Below, in pieces: positions 1 through 8,255 of a DNA stretch of 49,350 bases. The notes beneath the pieces are model-generated. The model saw nothing but the letters and a program-made list of their open reading frames with translations, was not told the DNA's origin and made no database searches. This DNA comes from Bryobacterales bacterium (GTDB lineage Bacteria; Acidobacteriota; Terriglobia; Bryobacterales; Bryobacteraceae): NCBI GenBank assembly GCA_027459465.1, contig DAIDIH010000015.1, forward strand, positions 1 to 49,350, read 5' to 3'. Within the stretch, counting starts at the first letter, position 1. The number at the start of each line of letters is the position of its first letter. Position numbers and translations under genes: made by a program.

Positions 1-125
1 AAATCCTACAGGTCCTAAGCGTCACGCTGTTCGAGCAACTGCCCATTCTACAGGCCTTCCACGACGCAGAGTCCCAAGAAAAATTGGGTGGAATTTATAA
101 CCAGTTGAACCTGTGGGACTTATAG
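1..125 (+). mobile_element. IS4-like transposase, C-terminal end (partial)
   Basis: An open frame enters from the left edge (codons from position 3) and stops at TAG 123-125. Its last 40 residues include LFEQLPILQAFHD and end in NQLNLWDL. This resembles the C-terminus of many IS4-family DDE transposases, which often finish in NQL-L(F/W)-(D/E)(F/L). Only the tail is in the window, so the catalytic residues and the left end of the element cannot be judged. The following gene resumes homology to a regulator about 10 bases after the stop, so the element's right end probably lies near 126-135. I could not identify the terminal inverted repeat because its partner is outside the window. Family assignment rests on the tail motif alone. 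Confidence 0.7.
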
Positions 126-129
126 CCGG

Positions 130-444
130 ACGCTAGTGGTAGTGCTGGACGCCGACGAAACGGTCCTGGACGAAATGCTGGATAGTAACAGGGCCTACGA
201 GCCGGATCGGACGGGGAACCGTCACGGCGTTTCTTTGAAGTCCATGACCCGTGAAGCCGCTCGTGAAGTCGAGAGGAAGGTAATTCTGGAGGTTCTGCAA
301 TCGAACAATTGGAACCGGAAGAAGGCCGCCCGGCAGCTAAATATAAGCTACCGCTCGCTGTTCTACAAGTTACGAGACGCCGGTATCCTATCCAAGCGGG
401 CGTTGCCCTCGGCTCCCCCCGCAGTGAACCCGGAAGGTGAGTAA
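130..444 (+). pseudogene. C-terminal remnant of an NtrC-type sigma-54 activator
   Basis: The frame TLVVLDADETVLDEML matches the end of the AAA+ domain of NtrC-family activators (compare RRFVILRDEEQAMEDI in the complete activator at 32084-33175). It is followed by a Fis-type helix-turn-helix, NWNRKKAARQLNISYRSLFY, at about residues 57-76. The receiver domain, Walker motifs and GAFTGA loop are absent, and the reading frame begins directly beside the transposase tail. I therefore read it as a regulator cut by an insertion sequence. A GTG at 136 could start a 102-residue DNA-binding fragment, but no clear ribosome site precedes it. Its position ahead of the polysaccharide operon is where PEP-CTERM loci often carry prsR, so it may be a prsR relic. 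The stop (442-444) lies 7 bases before the next gene's likely start. Confidence 0.7.
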
Positions 445-451
445 TCAGACC

Positions 452-2086
452 ATGACGACGAACCTAACAGAAGACTCACCGAACGCTCAAGCGGGAATTT
501 CTCTCGCCGACTACAAGAAGGTTCTCGCGCGGCGTCGCTGGAGCTTCCTACTGCCATGCTGCGTGGTCGGATTCGCCGGAGCGGTCACCGCTTATTTCTG
601 GCCGCTGAAGTATAAGTCCGACGCGCTGATTTTGATCGAACAACAAAAGGTTCCCACGCAATATGTAAAGCCGAATGTCGTGAGCAACCTGCAAGCCAGG
701 CTCGACACGATGACGCAGCAGATTTTGAGCCGGACCAGGCTCCAGAAACTGATCGAGGATTTCCATCTGTATGCCGACGAGCGGAATAAGGAAACGATGG
801 ACGACCTCGTGGATAAGATGCGGGCCAACATTTCCGTCGAACCGGTACAAACCCCCGGCCGGCAAGATCAACTTACGGCATTTCACATCTCCTACTCGGC
901 CAAATCTCCCGACACGGCGCAGCGCGTCACGAATGAGTTGACGTCGCTGTTCATTGAGTACAACCTGAGGACGCGCGCGGAAGACTCGGCCAGCACGACT
1001 GCCTTTCTGGGCACGGAGTTACAGACCGCCGCGGCTGAGTTGTCCGCCCAGGAGCACCGCCTTCAGGATTTCAAAGTGAAGAACCTGGGCCAGTTACCGG
1101 AGCAACTCGAAACCAACCTTCAGGTTCTGGCGAGTCTCCAGGGCCAACTTCAGGCCGTCAGCAACGAACTGGAGCACGCCGAACAACAAAAGGTCTACCT
1201 GACTTCGATTCGCGGTGAGTACGAAGTGATTGCGCGCGCCGACCATGACGCCGGAGAGCCGGTTATCGGAGCGGATGGAACGCCGCACTCCTCGGATTTG
1301 ATGAACGCCGAAGCGACTCTGAGAGACCTGAAAAGGCGCTACTCGACTCTGACCGGGCAGTACACGAGCCAGTTCCCGGACGTCATCGAGACGAAGAAGG
1401 AGATTGCTCACTGGCAGTCCCTTGTCGCACAGTTGAAGGCCGCGGCCGCCAAAACGCCTGCGACTCCAACTCCGGCGCGGGCGCCGTCGGGGGCTTCCGG
1501 CGTCTCCTCGGCGATCTTAGACTCGACGAGCCGGCTCAAGGCACTCGATCTCGAAATCGCCACCCACAAGCGGGACGAGGCGGCGCTGCGGAAGCAGATC
1601 GCTCTCCTGCAAGACCGGTTGAAGCAAACGCCAATGCTCGAGCAGCAGTTTGCCGAAATTAGCCGGGATTACGATAACGCGCGGCTGAAGTATCAATCGT
1701 TGCTGGAGAAGCAACAGCAGTCGGAACTGGCGACGCAACTCGAACAGCGGCAGCAAGGCGAGCAATTTCGCGTGCTCGACCCCGCGAAGCATCCCGACAA
1801 GGCGCTGCCTCCGAACCGGCTTCAGATCGTGCTCATCGGGTGGGTGCTTGGCGTGATCGTGGGCCTCGGTTGGGTCGTGCTTCGGGAGTTCCTGGATTCG
1901 ACGATCCGCGGAAAGAGCGACGTCACACTTCGGACTCAGGTCCCGGTTCTGGCCTGCATCCCGACTTACTTAAATCCGGAGCAAGAACGGCGGCGTAGGT
2001 TGCGTTTGCGTCTGGAATTTGCCGTGGGAGTTGTCCTGATTGTGCTTGTGATCGGCAGCGGAGTCGGGAGTATTCTTCGGGCCTGA
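452..2086 (+). CDS. Wzz/GumC-type polysaccharide chain-length determinant
   Basis: This inner-membrane polysaccharide co-polymerase would set polymer length together with the tyrosine kinase encoded next. The N-terminal Wzz domain has a membrane segment near residues 30-50 (FLLPCCVVGFAGAVTAYFW). A long periplasmic coiled coil rich in Gln, Glu and Leu follows to about residue 440. A second membrane segment (IVLIGWVLGVIVGLGWVVL) precedes a conserved DSTI-type cytosolic stretch, and a further hydrophobic segment lies at the C-terminus. The length of about 545 residues fits the GumC/EpsF-like group seen in exosortase loci. I chose ATG 452 because GGTGAG lies about 10 bases upstream. GTG 437, which overlaps the regulator stump, has no good ribosome site. 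It is the first complete gene of the operon. No Wza-type export gene is visible in the window. Confidence 0.9.
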   Translation: MTTNLTEDSPNAQAGISLADYKKVLARRRWSFLLPCCVVGFAGAVTAYFWPLKYKSDALILIEQQKVPTQYVKPNVVSNLQARLDTMTQQILSRTRLQKLIEDFHLYADERNKETMDDLVDKMRANISVEPVQTPGRQDQLTAFHISYSAKSPDTAQRVTNELTSLFIEYNLRTRAEDSASTTAFLGTELQTAAAELSAQEHRLQDFKVKNLGQLPEQLETNLQVLASLQGQLQAVSNELEHAEQQKVYLTSIRGEYEVIARADHDAGEPVIGADGTPHSSDLMNAEATLRDLKRRYSTLTGQYTSQFPDVIETKKEIAHWQSLVAQLKAAAAKTPATPTPARAPSGASGVSSAILDSTSRLKALDLEIATHKRDEAALRKQIALLQDRLKQTPMLEQQFAEISRDYDNARLKYQSLLEKQQQSELATQLEQRQQGEQFRVLDPAKHPDKALPPNRLQIVLIGWVLGVIVGLGWVVLREFLDSTIRGKSDVTLRTQVPVLACIPTYLNPEQERRRRLRLRLEFAVGVVLIVLVIGSGVGSILRA

Positions 2087-2106
2087 CCAGCCGCGGAGAG
2101 GCAAGC

Positions 2107-3009
2107 GTGGTTTCAGTTGAATGGGGCGAAACGTTGATACGAATCTTCGGAAACGGGAACGGTTCACATGCTGAACCGTCAAGGTACGCCCGGAACGGGC
2201 ACGTGCAAGCGAAGGAAGATGCGGTGCAACCAACGGCTGCGGACGGCTTCAGTGAGGCGGCCTCTCGGGGAGTGCTGACGGCGTCCATGGGTCCCGAAAG
2301 TATGGTCTTCTCCCGCAGTAACGTCCGGGGAGCGGCGGATGAGAGCCTCCGCCTCCTGGCGCATCGCATGCGGCGGATGCGGGAACGGCGCCCGATGAAG
2401 ACGCTGGTGGTCACAAGCGCGACGCCCCAGGAGGGCAAGACGATTGTCGCCGTCAATTTGGCAGCGACACTGGCGGCGAATTCCGACCGCGTTGCGCTTA
2501 TCGACGGGGACCTGCGCTCGGCCTCCGTGGCGAACGTGCTCGGCGTACCCACCCTACCCGGATTGGCGGAATGCCTGGAAGAAGAACAGGCCATCGAGGA
2601 CCATCTCTTTCCGGTTTCCCCTCTGGCGTTCGATCTTTTGCAGGCCGGCGCGGCGAAACGCAATCCCGCGGAACTGCTACAGCGTCCCAGGCTGCAGGAA
2701 GTGGCCAGGAACATCGCCAGTAAGTACGAGTGGGTGGTCATCGACACGCCGCCGATCACGCCGTTTGTCGATGCCCAGTGTCTGGCGGCGGCGGCGGACG
2801 CAGTTGTTGTCGTTGTCCGAGTGGGGTTCACGTCGAGGGATAGCGTTACGCGTACGATCGAGTCCCTGAAGGACGTCTATGTCGCCGGAATCGTCCTCAA
2901 TGGCGATGATACCGAGCACTCACCCTACTACAAGTACTACTCTCGATACCGCGCCAGCGCAGCGTCAGCGGCTCCTGTTTCGCCGGTTGGGGGGCGTATC
3001 CTGCCATGA
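2107..3009 (+). CDS. BY-kinase-like tyrosine kinase / chain-length ATPase
   Basis: This is a cytoplasmic bacterial tyrosine kinase of the CpsD/CapB/Wzc-C type, partner of the Wzz-like protein encoded upstream. Visible motifs are Walker A (SATPQEGKT, residues 104-112), Walker A' (ALIDGDLR, 130-137) and Walker B (WVVIDTPP, 209-216). A tyrosine cluster near the C-terminus (YYKYYSRY, about 274-281) is the usual autophosphorylation tail. The first 75 residues are low in complexity and probably a linker. The start is GTG 2107, 20 bases after the previous stop, with GAGAGG upstream. The gene overlaps the next one by four bases (ATGA). In this family, phosphorylation of the tyrosine tail modulates co-polymerase assembly. 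Confidence 0.9.
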   Translation: MVSVEWGETLIRIFGNGNGSHAEPSRYARNGHVQAKEDAVQPTAADGFSEAASRGVLTASMGPESMVFSRSNVRGAADESLRLLAHRMRRMRERRPMKTLVVTSATPQEGKTIVAVNLAATLAANSDRVALIDGDLRSASVANVLGVPTLPGLAECLEEEQAIEDHLFPVSPLAFDLLQAGAAKRNPAELLQRPRLQEVARNIASKYEWVVIDTPPITPFVDAQCLAAAADAVVVVVRVGFTSRDSVTRTIESLKDVYVAGIVLNGDDTEHSPYYKYYSRYRASAASAAPVSPVGGRILP

Positions 3010-4397
3010 TTAAGCTCTTGAGCGTCCACTTCGCGAGCCGGACGCTCCTCCTGGTGGTCTCGGAGGCAATCCTTACGTTCGGAGCGCTTGTCGCGGCATC
3101 TTATATCCGCTTCCAACGAGATACGCCAATCATCCTTCTCTACGAGCGGAACGGCTGGACAATTCTGCTTACCGTGTTGGTTTGCATTGTCAGCATGCAC
3201 TATTTTGACTTATACAATTCCGGCATACTCCGCAACCGAGCCGACGCCATTACACGCCTGGTCCAGTCCATCGGCACGGTCTCGCTGGTTTTGGCCTCGC
3301 TGTTTTATCTTTTTCCGGAAATTCAGATCGACCGCACGCTCTTGTTGCTGGGCATTACCTCGATCGGCGTCGTGCTGGCCGCGTGGCGGATCCTGTTCGG
3401 AGTCATTCAGCAACACTCGGCACTCTCGGACCGTGTTCTGTTCGTGGGAGACGGGCCATTATTGCCGGCGCTCGCTCAGGAGTGTGTGGAGCGCCCGGAG
3501 TTCGGGCTAAGGCCCGCCGGCTATGTAAATACGTCCTCGTGCGCCACCGAGTCCGCTACGCAGATTCCGTATCTCGGACTCACCGGGGAATTGTCGGTGC
3601 TTGTCGAAAATGAGAACATCCAGCGCATCGTGTTGACGATGGCGGACCGCCGCGGCAAGCTGCCCGTCATGGAACTATTGGCGCTGAAGTCCAAGGGAGT
3701 GTGCGTCGATGACGGCGCCGAGCTATATGAAGCCATGACAGGACGAATTGCGTTGAACGCGCTGCATCCGAGCTGGCTTCTATTTTCTCCCGGCTTTCAT
3801 CTTTCGCCGGCCTTGAGAATCTACAAGCGACTGGCGTCGATCTGCGGGTCGATTGTAGGGCTGGTGATTACTCTCCCCTTTATGATCCTGGCGGCGCTCG
3901 CGATTCGCCTCGACTCCCCGGGACCGGTAATTTTCAAACAGCGTCGCATTGGATATAGCGGCCGCGTGTTCACCTGTCTAAAGTTCAGAACCATGTGGGA
4001 TCACGCTGACAGCGATGGATGCCCGACGCCCGCGACGGAAAACGACGAACGCATCACTCGCGTTGGGCGCATCCTTCGCCGCTTCCGGATCGACGAGCTG
4101 CCGCAGTTGATCAACATTCTTCGCGGCGACATGCACTTTGTGGGCCCGAGACCGTTTCCCCCAACACTCGAAGCAGAATATGCCGGGCAGATACCGTTCT
4201 ACGAACAACGGTGGAATGTTACCCCCGGAGCTACCGGATGGGCGCAGATCCACAAGGGATACTGTGCTTCCACCGAAGATAATGCCGACAAACTGGCGTA
4301 CGACTTGTTTTACATCCGTCATCTGTCGCCGGGCCTGGACCTGGTGATTCTTTTTGAGACGGTGAAGATCCTGCTGCTCGGTAGAGGAGCGCGATGA
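3006..4397 (+). CDS. Polyprenyl glycosylphosphotransferase (initiating sugar transferase)
   Basis: This enzyme transfers the first sugar-1-phosphate to undecaprenyl phosphate and so starts repeat-unit assembly. The N-terminal half carries about four to five membrane segments. A Rossmann-like CoA-binding-type domain (VLFVGDGPLLPALAQE) follows at about residues 140-240. The C-terminal bacterial sugar-transferase domain has a membrane-associated helix (ICGSIVGLVITLPFMILAAL), the KFRTM signature, DELPQLINILRGDM and VGPRP. The length of 463 residues is usual for WbaP/WcaJ and the exosortase-associated EpsB_2 group. The substrate sugar cannot be told from sequence. The start ATG 3006 overlaps the kinase stop. 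A hairpin and leader follow before the next gene, so transcription could pause or restart there. Confidence 0.93.
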   Translation: MIKLLSVHFASRTLLLVVSEAILTFGALVAASYIRFQRDTPIILLYERNGWTILLTVLVCIVSMHYFDLYNSGILRNRADAITRLVQSIGTVSLVLASLFYLFPEIQIDRTLLLLGITSIGVVLAAWRILFGVIQQHSALSDRVLFVGDGPLLPALAQECVERPEFGLRPAGYVNTSSCATESATQIPYLGLTGELSVLVENENIQRIVLTMADRRGKLPVMELLALKSKGVCVDDGAELYEAMTGRIALNALHPSWLLFSPGFHLSPALRIYKRLASICGSIVGLVITLPFMILAALAIRLDSPGPVIFKQRRIGYSGRVFTCLKFRTMWDHADSDGCPTPATENDERITRVGRILRRFRIDELPQLINILRGDMHFVGPRPFPPTLEAEYAGQIPFYEQRWNVTPGATGWAQIHKGYCASTEDNADKLAYDLFYIRHLSPGLDLVILFETVKILLLGRGAR

Positions 4398-4429
4398 GAA
4401 GAAGGCCCAGTGTAGGCGAATGACCGCGG

Positions 4430-4450
4430 GCTGCCGGAATGGCCGGCAGC
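4430..4450 (+). other. GC-rich hairpin in the antiterminator leader
   Basis: GCTGCCGG (4430-4437), loop AATGG and CCGGCAGC (4443-4450) form a perfect 8-bp stem, 32 bases after the glycosylphosphotransferase stop. No T-run follows, so it is not a classical intrinsic terminator. It could be a pause or stability hairpin, or a loading element for the NusG-like protein encoded just downstream. Confidence 0.5.
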
Positions 4451-4458
4451 AGGTTCGG

Positions 4459-4476
4459 GCGGATGTGAAGTTGCAA
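4459..4476 (+). promoter_or_regulatory. Candidate sigma-54 promoter ahead of the NusG-like gene
   Basis: GCGGA with GG at 4461-4462, a 10-base spacer, then TTGCAA with GC at 4473-4474. This matches the -24/-12 layout. The -12 half is good and the -24 half is weak (CGGA instead of TGGC). The start codon is 59 bases downstream of the -12 GC. Chance occurrence is possible. Confidence 0.35.
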
Positions 4477-4493
4477 TGGAGGCGCCGGACGAG

Positions 4494-4509
4494 TCACATA
4501 GGAATGTGA
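4494..4509 (+). other. Second inverted repeat in the leader
   Basis: TCACAT (4494-4499), AGGA, ATGTGA (4504-4509) is a perfect 6-bp inverted repeat ending 23 bases before the NusG-like start codon. It could be an RNA hairpin in the 5' leader or a dimeric operator. Confidence 0.35.
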
Positions 4510-4532
4510 TTTGTGGGTGAAAGGGCGAAGCT

Positions 4533-5159
4533 ATGTCTATTAACACTGAACATGTGGCTGGTACGACCAGCGAAATCCCGTCGGGTGAAGATGCGGGCAA
4601 GCGCTGGTATGCCGTTCAGACACGATCGAACTTCGAGCGCCGCGTAGCGGATGGGTTGCAGGTGCGTGGCGTGGCGACTTATCTGCCTGTGCTTTCCGAG
4701 ATGCACCGGTGGAGCGACCGGAAACGCCGTATCGAGGTACCGGTTTTCCCCGGCTATCTGTTTGTCCAGCTTTCGAACGTGGCCGCCGCCCGCCTGCCGA
4801 TCCTGGAAACTTCCGGCAGCGTCCGGATTGTAGGTTCGCGCCGGGAGCCGGAGCCGGTCCCTGACCAGGAGATCGAATCTATCCGCCGTATGTTGTCGTC
4901 GGGCTATTCGTGCCATACGGTCCCGTACATCGAACAAGGCGCGATCGTACGTGTAGTTCGCGGACCCCTGAAGAATCTCGACGGCATATTCCTTCGAGAC
5001 AAGGGGAAAGGACGCTTTCTGGTTTCCGTTAAACTCTTGGGCCAGTCCGTGGCAACCGAAGTGGCGGCCGAAGACGTGCAGGCTATCTCACAGGTTGGTT
5101 CGGCCGCGCGAACCGCCGTCTTCGAAACGGCACCAGGAGGGCGCCTTTCCAGATGCTGA
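4533..5159 (+). CDS. NusG-like operon antiterminator (UpxY/RfaH/LoaP type)
   Basis: This is a specialised NusG paralogue, expected to ride with RNA polymerase and suppress termination in the long polysaccharide operon. The NGN domain spans about residues 24-125: it opens with KRWYAVQTRSNFERRVADGL and contains VFPGYLFVQ. The C-terminal KOW domain (IVRVVRGPLKNLDGIFL) lies at about 132-190. The length of 208 residues exceeds E. coli RfaH because of a short N-terminal extension. It stands at the head of roughly 20 overlapping genes, the classical place for such a factor. Two inverted repeats and a possible sigma-54 promoter lie in the 135-base leader. It overlaps the next gene by seven bases. Confidence 0.88.
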   Translation: MSINTEHVAGTTSEIPSGEDAGKRWYAVQTRSNFERRVADGLQVRGVATYLPVLSEMHRWSDRKRRIEVPVFPGYLFVQLSNVAAARLPILETSGSVRIVGSRREPEPVPDQEIESIRRMLSSGYSCHTVPYIEQGAIVRVVRGPLKNLDGIFLRDKGKGRFLVSVKLLGQSVATEVAAEDVQAISQVGSAARTAVFETAPGGRLSRC

Positions 5160-6328
5160 CGCTATTCTGGGCCGGTGTTATCTGGCTCCTCTATGTTTAC
5201 GCCGGCTATCCCCTTGCGCTCATGGCGATCTCATGCTTTCGAAGAGTCCGCCCGCGAAGCGACGACTCCTTCCTGCCGGAAGTGTCGGTTTTGATCTCCG
5301 CGCGGAATGAGGAAAAGGATATCGCCTGGAAAATCGAAGAGACGTTTGAGTGGGATTATCCCGAAGAGCGTTTACATGTCCATGTCGCCTCGGACGCGTC
5401 CACGGATGCGACCGACCAGATACTCGACCGGCTTGCGGGGCGATATTCCCGGCTCCATGTCTATCATCTTGAGGAACGCCGCGGAAAAGCCGAGGCGCTC
5501 AACTTACTTGCTTCTCAGGCCGGCGGAGACATTCTGTTTTTTACTGACGCCAACGCTCATATCAAACCCGGCTTTTTGCGCCTGATGGTCCGCCACTTCG
5601 CCGATCCGAAGGTCGGCTGCGTTACCGGGGAGACGCGAAACTGGGAAGAAAGCGGCAATGGCATGGGCCGCGCAAGCAATGTCTATTTTCGTTACGATGC
5701 GCTGATCACCTGGCTAGAGAACCTTCTCGGATCGGCGCTGGTGTGCAATGGGGCCGTGTTCTGTATCCGGCGCGAACTCTTCGAACGCCTGTCGTCCGAT
5801 CTCGCCAACGACCTCGAAACACCGATAAGAATAGCCCACAAGGGCTATTGGATCCTGCATGAACCCGCGGTGTGGGTATCGGAACAGGAAACCTCTTCTT
5901 TGCGCGAGGACGTCGAGCGGCGAAGACGGATCTGCGGGCAAGGAGCACTTGGAGCATGGAGACTGCGGTCGTCGTTAGGAGGACTTAGAGCATGGCAATT
6001 CGTGTCGCACAAGGCGTTGAGGTGGCTTTCGGTGATACCGATCACCATGATCGGCGTGTCGACGTTTGGTTTGGCATGGGGCGCGTGGTCGGCGGCACTA
6101 TGTATCGCGGAAATCACGTTATTGGGACTCGCCGGTGCCGGCTTCGTATCTTTGACGATGGGGCGTTCGAGCCCGGCGATTCTGAGTGTGCCGCTCTATG
6201 CCCTCAGCGGCTGCGTGGGTGCGCTTTGGGGGGTTCTGGACGCTCTGCGTGGACGGCGTTTCGCCGTGTGGGATGCGGCTGGAATGTCTAGAGGCGACGG
6301 GAAAGCATGGGGAGGGCAACGTAGTTGA
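5153..6328 (+). CDS. Membrane-anchored family 2 glycosyltransferase
   Basis: This is an inverting GT-A glycosyltransferase acting on the lipid-linked sugar at the inner membrane. A membrane helix at residues 1-25 (LFWAGVIWLLYVYAGYPLAL) precedes the GT2 core. The core has VSVLISARNEEKDI, the SDASTDATDQI loop, a DAN metal-binding motif (FFTDANAHI) and a later ED-like region (LANDLETP). A QRRW-like position is occupied by ERRRRICGQG. The C-terminus has three to four hydrophobic helices, as in cellulose-synthase-like processive enzymes. It overlaps its neighbours on both sides. The sugar donor is not predictable. Confidence 0.88.
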   Translation: MLTLFWAGVIWLLYVYAGYPLALMAISCFRRVRPRSDDSFLPEVSVLISARNEEKDIAWKIEETFEWDYPEERLHVHVASDASTDATDQILDRLAGRYSRLHVYHLEERRGKAEALNLLASQAGGDILFFTDANAHIKPGFLRLMVRHFADPKVGCVTGETRNWEESGNGMGRASNVYFRYDALITWLENLLGSALVCNGAVFCIRRELFERLSSDLANDLETPIRIAHKGYWILHEPAVWVSEQETSSLREDVERRRRICGQGALGAWRLRSSLGGLRAWQFVSHKALRWLSVIPITMIGVSTFGLAWGAWSAALCIAEITLLGLAGAGFVSLTMGRSSPAILSVPLYALSGCVGALWGVLDALRGRRFAVWDAAGMSRGDGKAWGGQRS

Positions 6329-7185
6329 AATGCGTCTTTTCCATCGACGTTGAGGATTGGTTTCACATCCTCGATGTTCAGGCCACGCCGCCGCTGGCGG
6401 AGTGGACGACGCTGCCGTCGCGTGTCGAAGCGAACTTTTACCGGCTGCTGGACATGTTAAGCGAAGCAGGCGCGTCGGCTACCTGTTTCTTTCTCGGCTG
6501 GATCGCCGAACGATATCCCCATCTCGTGGTTGAGGCGGAACGCCGGGGTCACGAAGTGGCCTCGCACGGCTACGCGCACAACTTAGTGCATCGAATGACT
6601 TGCCAGGAGTTCCTGGAAGACGCCAGCAAGTCGCGCCGGATCCTTGAAGACATTGCAGGGCGGGCCGTGATGGGCTATCGATCCGCCGGTTTTTCCGTCA
6701 CGCAGGACACCCCGTGGTTCTTCTCCCTGTTAGTCCATGCCGGATATATCTACGACTCGTCCGTATTCCCAACATCCTGTACGCACGGCGGCTTAGCCCG
6801 TGCGAGCCTGTCGCCATACTGCTGCGAGACAGAGGAAGGACCACTGATGGAATTTCCCATGACCGTAGCGACGGTATGCGGACAGAGGATATGCGCGTTC
6901 GGAGGGGGGTATCTTCGTTTGGCCCCGCTTTGGTTGATCGAATATCTTTCCGGCACAGTCGAGGCCGAAAACCGTCCGGTGATCTATTACGTCCACCCAA
7001 GAGAGATTGATCCAGATCATCCTCGCCTGCCGATGGGACTGCGACGCAGGTTCAAGTGCTACGTCAACCTCCGGACAACCGAACGTAAGCTTAGGCACAT
7101 TCTCCCGCTTCATGATTTTGTTCCTTTCGCAGCGCTGGTCGCAGCCAGGACAGCCGAAGCTAAGCCAGCAGAGGTGGCCAGATAA
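6325..7185 (+). CDS. Exosortase-type polysaccharide deacetylase (NodB-like, DUF3473)
   Basis: This is a NodB-fold deacetylase of the subfamily found in exosortase/PEP-CTERM loci, expected to remove acetyl groups from the polymer or its precursor. Motifs are FSIDVEDWFHI (catalytic Asp and metal Asp), ASHGYAHNLVH (metal-binding His pair) and GYRSAGFS. A C-terminal YYVHPREIDPDHPR region is typical of the DUF3473 tail. The start is TTG 6325, overlapping the previous stop; GGAGGG lies 8 bases upstream, and the homology begins right there. The next gene starts inside the stop region of this one. Confidence 0.9.
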   Translation: MKCVFSIDVEDWFHILDVQATPPLAEWTTLPSRVEANFYRLLDMLSEAGASATCFFLGWIAERYPHLVVEAERRGHEVASHGYAHNLVHRMTCQEFLEDASKSRRILEDIAGRAVMGYRSAGFSVTQDTPWFFSLLVHAGYIYDSSVFPTSCTHGGLARASLSPYCCETEEGPLMEFPMTVATVCGQRICAFGGGYLRLAPLWLIEYLSGTVEAENRPVIYYVHPREIDPDHPRLPMGLRRRFKCYVNLRTTERKLRHILPLHDFVPFAALVAARTAEAKPAEVAR

Positions 7186-8243
7186 TGATCAAAGAGAGTA
7201 ACCCGAGGACGGAGTGCGCGGTTGCCGTCAGCCTGTGTACGGACGCAAGCGCCTGGGACGAGTACGTGAGCGCGCACTCGTCGAACCCTTACTATCATGC
7301 CTGGAAATGGCGTGGGGCGATCTGCGATACGTTTGGCTACCAGGCGTACTACCTGGCCGCGACAGCGGGCGGATCCATCTGCGGCGTGTTACCGCTCTTT
7401 CATATCCGAAGTGTGCTATTCGGAGGCTCTCTCGTATCGATTCCCTTTTTCAGCTCGGGCGGCGTGCTGACCGACAACTCTGCTGCTCGTGACCTGCTGT
7501 TGGCGAAGGCGGCTGGACTCGGCGAGGAGCTTGGCGTCCGCCACATCGAGCTACGGCAAGGCGACAGCCTCGCGACCGGATGGGCGGTGAGGGCTTCGAA
7601 GGTTTCGATGTGCATCGATCTGCCATCCGAACCGGAAGCGCTGTGGCGTTCGCTGAGTTCCGGAATGCGCAACAAGATACGAAACGGCCAGAAGCACGGC
7701 TTCCGTGCGGTTTGGGGTGGAGCCGAGCAACTCGGGCCATTCTATTCCCTGTTCGCCGTCAATATGCGGTACTTGGGAACCCCGGTCTATCCGCGGTCGT
7801 GGTTCGAGAACCTGGCCCGAGCAGCTGGGAATTCATTCCGGATTCTTACCCTGTTTGATGGAGACCAGGCCGTTGCAAGTGCGTTTTTGATGGCGCACGG
7901 CACCACGCTGGAACTGCCATGGTCCGCCTCGCTGCCCGAGGCGCGCAAGAAATACACACACCTGATGCTCTATTGGACGTTTCTAGAGCGGGCCGTTGAG
8001 CAGGGATTCCGCGAAATGGATCTTGGACGGTGTACTCCGGGTGGCGGGACTTACGAGTTCAAACGGCATTGGGGCTGCCGGGAAGAACCCATGCACTGGT
8101 ATTACTGGGTTCCGCAGGGCGGAGGTTTGCCAGACCGAAATCCAGACAGCCCTAAGTTCAAGTGGGCCGTCGAGGTATGGAAGAGGCTTCCCCTTCCTAT
8201 CGCAAACAGAGTAGGACCAGTAATTGCCCGGTCCCTTCCATAG
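7185..8243 (+). CDS. FemAB-like acyl/aminoacyl transferase, PEP-CTERM-associated
   Basis: This is a GNAT-fold protein of the FemAB group that accompanies exosortase polysaccharide loci. The exact acceptor is unknown. Transfer of an amino acid or acyl group to the polymer or peptidoglycan has been proposed for the family. Signatures include SSGMRNKIRNGQKHG (the usual R-KIRK-KK segment) near residues 158-172, and the C-terminal LMYWTFLERAVEQGF, MDLGRCTPGGGTYEFKRHWG and MHWYYW. The 352-residue length is usual. No signal peptide is seen, so it is cytoplasmic. It sits directly after the deacetylase, an order that recurs in exosortase loci. Confidence 0.87.
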   Translation: MIKESNPRTECAVAVSLCTDASAWDEYVSAHSSNPYYHAWKWRGAICDTFGYQAYYLAATAGGSICGVLPLFHIRSVLFGGSLVSIPFFSSGGVLTDNSAARDLLLAKAAGLGEELGVRHIELRQGDSLATGWAVRASKVSMCIDLPSEPEALWRSLSSGMRNKIRNGQKHGFRAVWGGAEQLGPFYSLFAVNMRYLGTPVYPRSWFENLARAAGNSFRILTLFDGDQAVASAFLMAHGTTLELPWSASLPEARKKYTHLMLYWTFLERAVEQGFREMDLGRCTPGGGTYEFKRHWGCREEPMHWYYWVPQGGGLPDRNPDSPKFKWAVEVWKRLPLPIANRVGPVIARSLP

Positions 8244-8255
8244 GTTGGAACAGAT

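Noticed and set aside
1923..2831. 302-residue minus-strand open frame across the Wzz/kinase junction
   Set aside because: Antisense to two well-supported genes, rich in Arg/Ser, with no domain.
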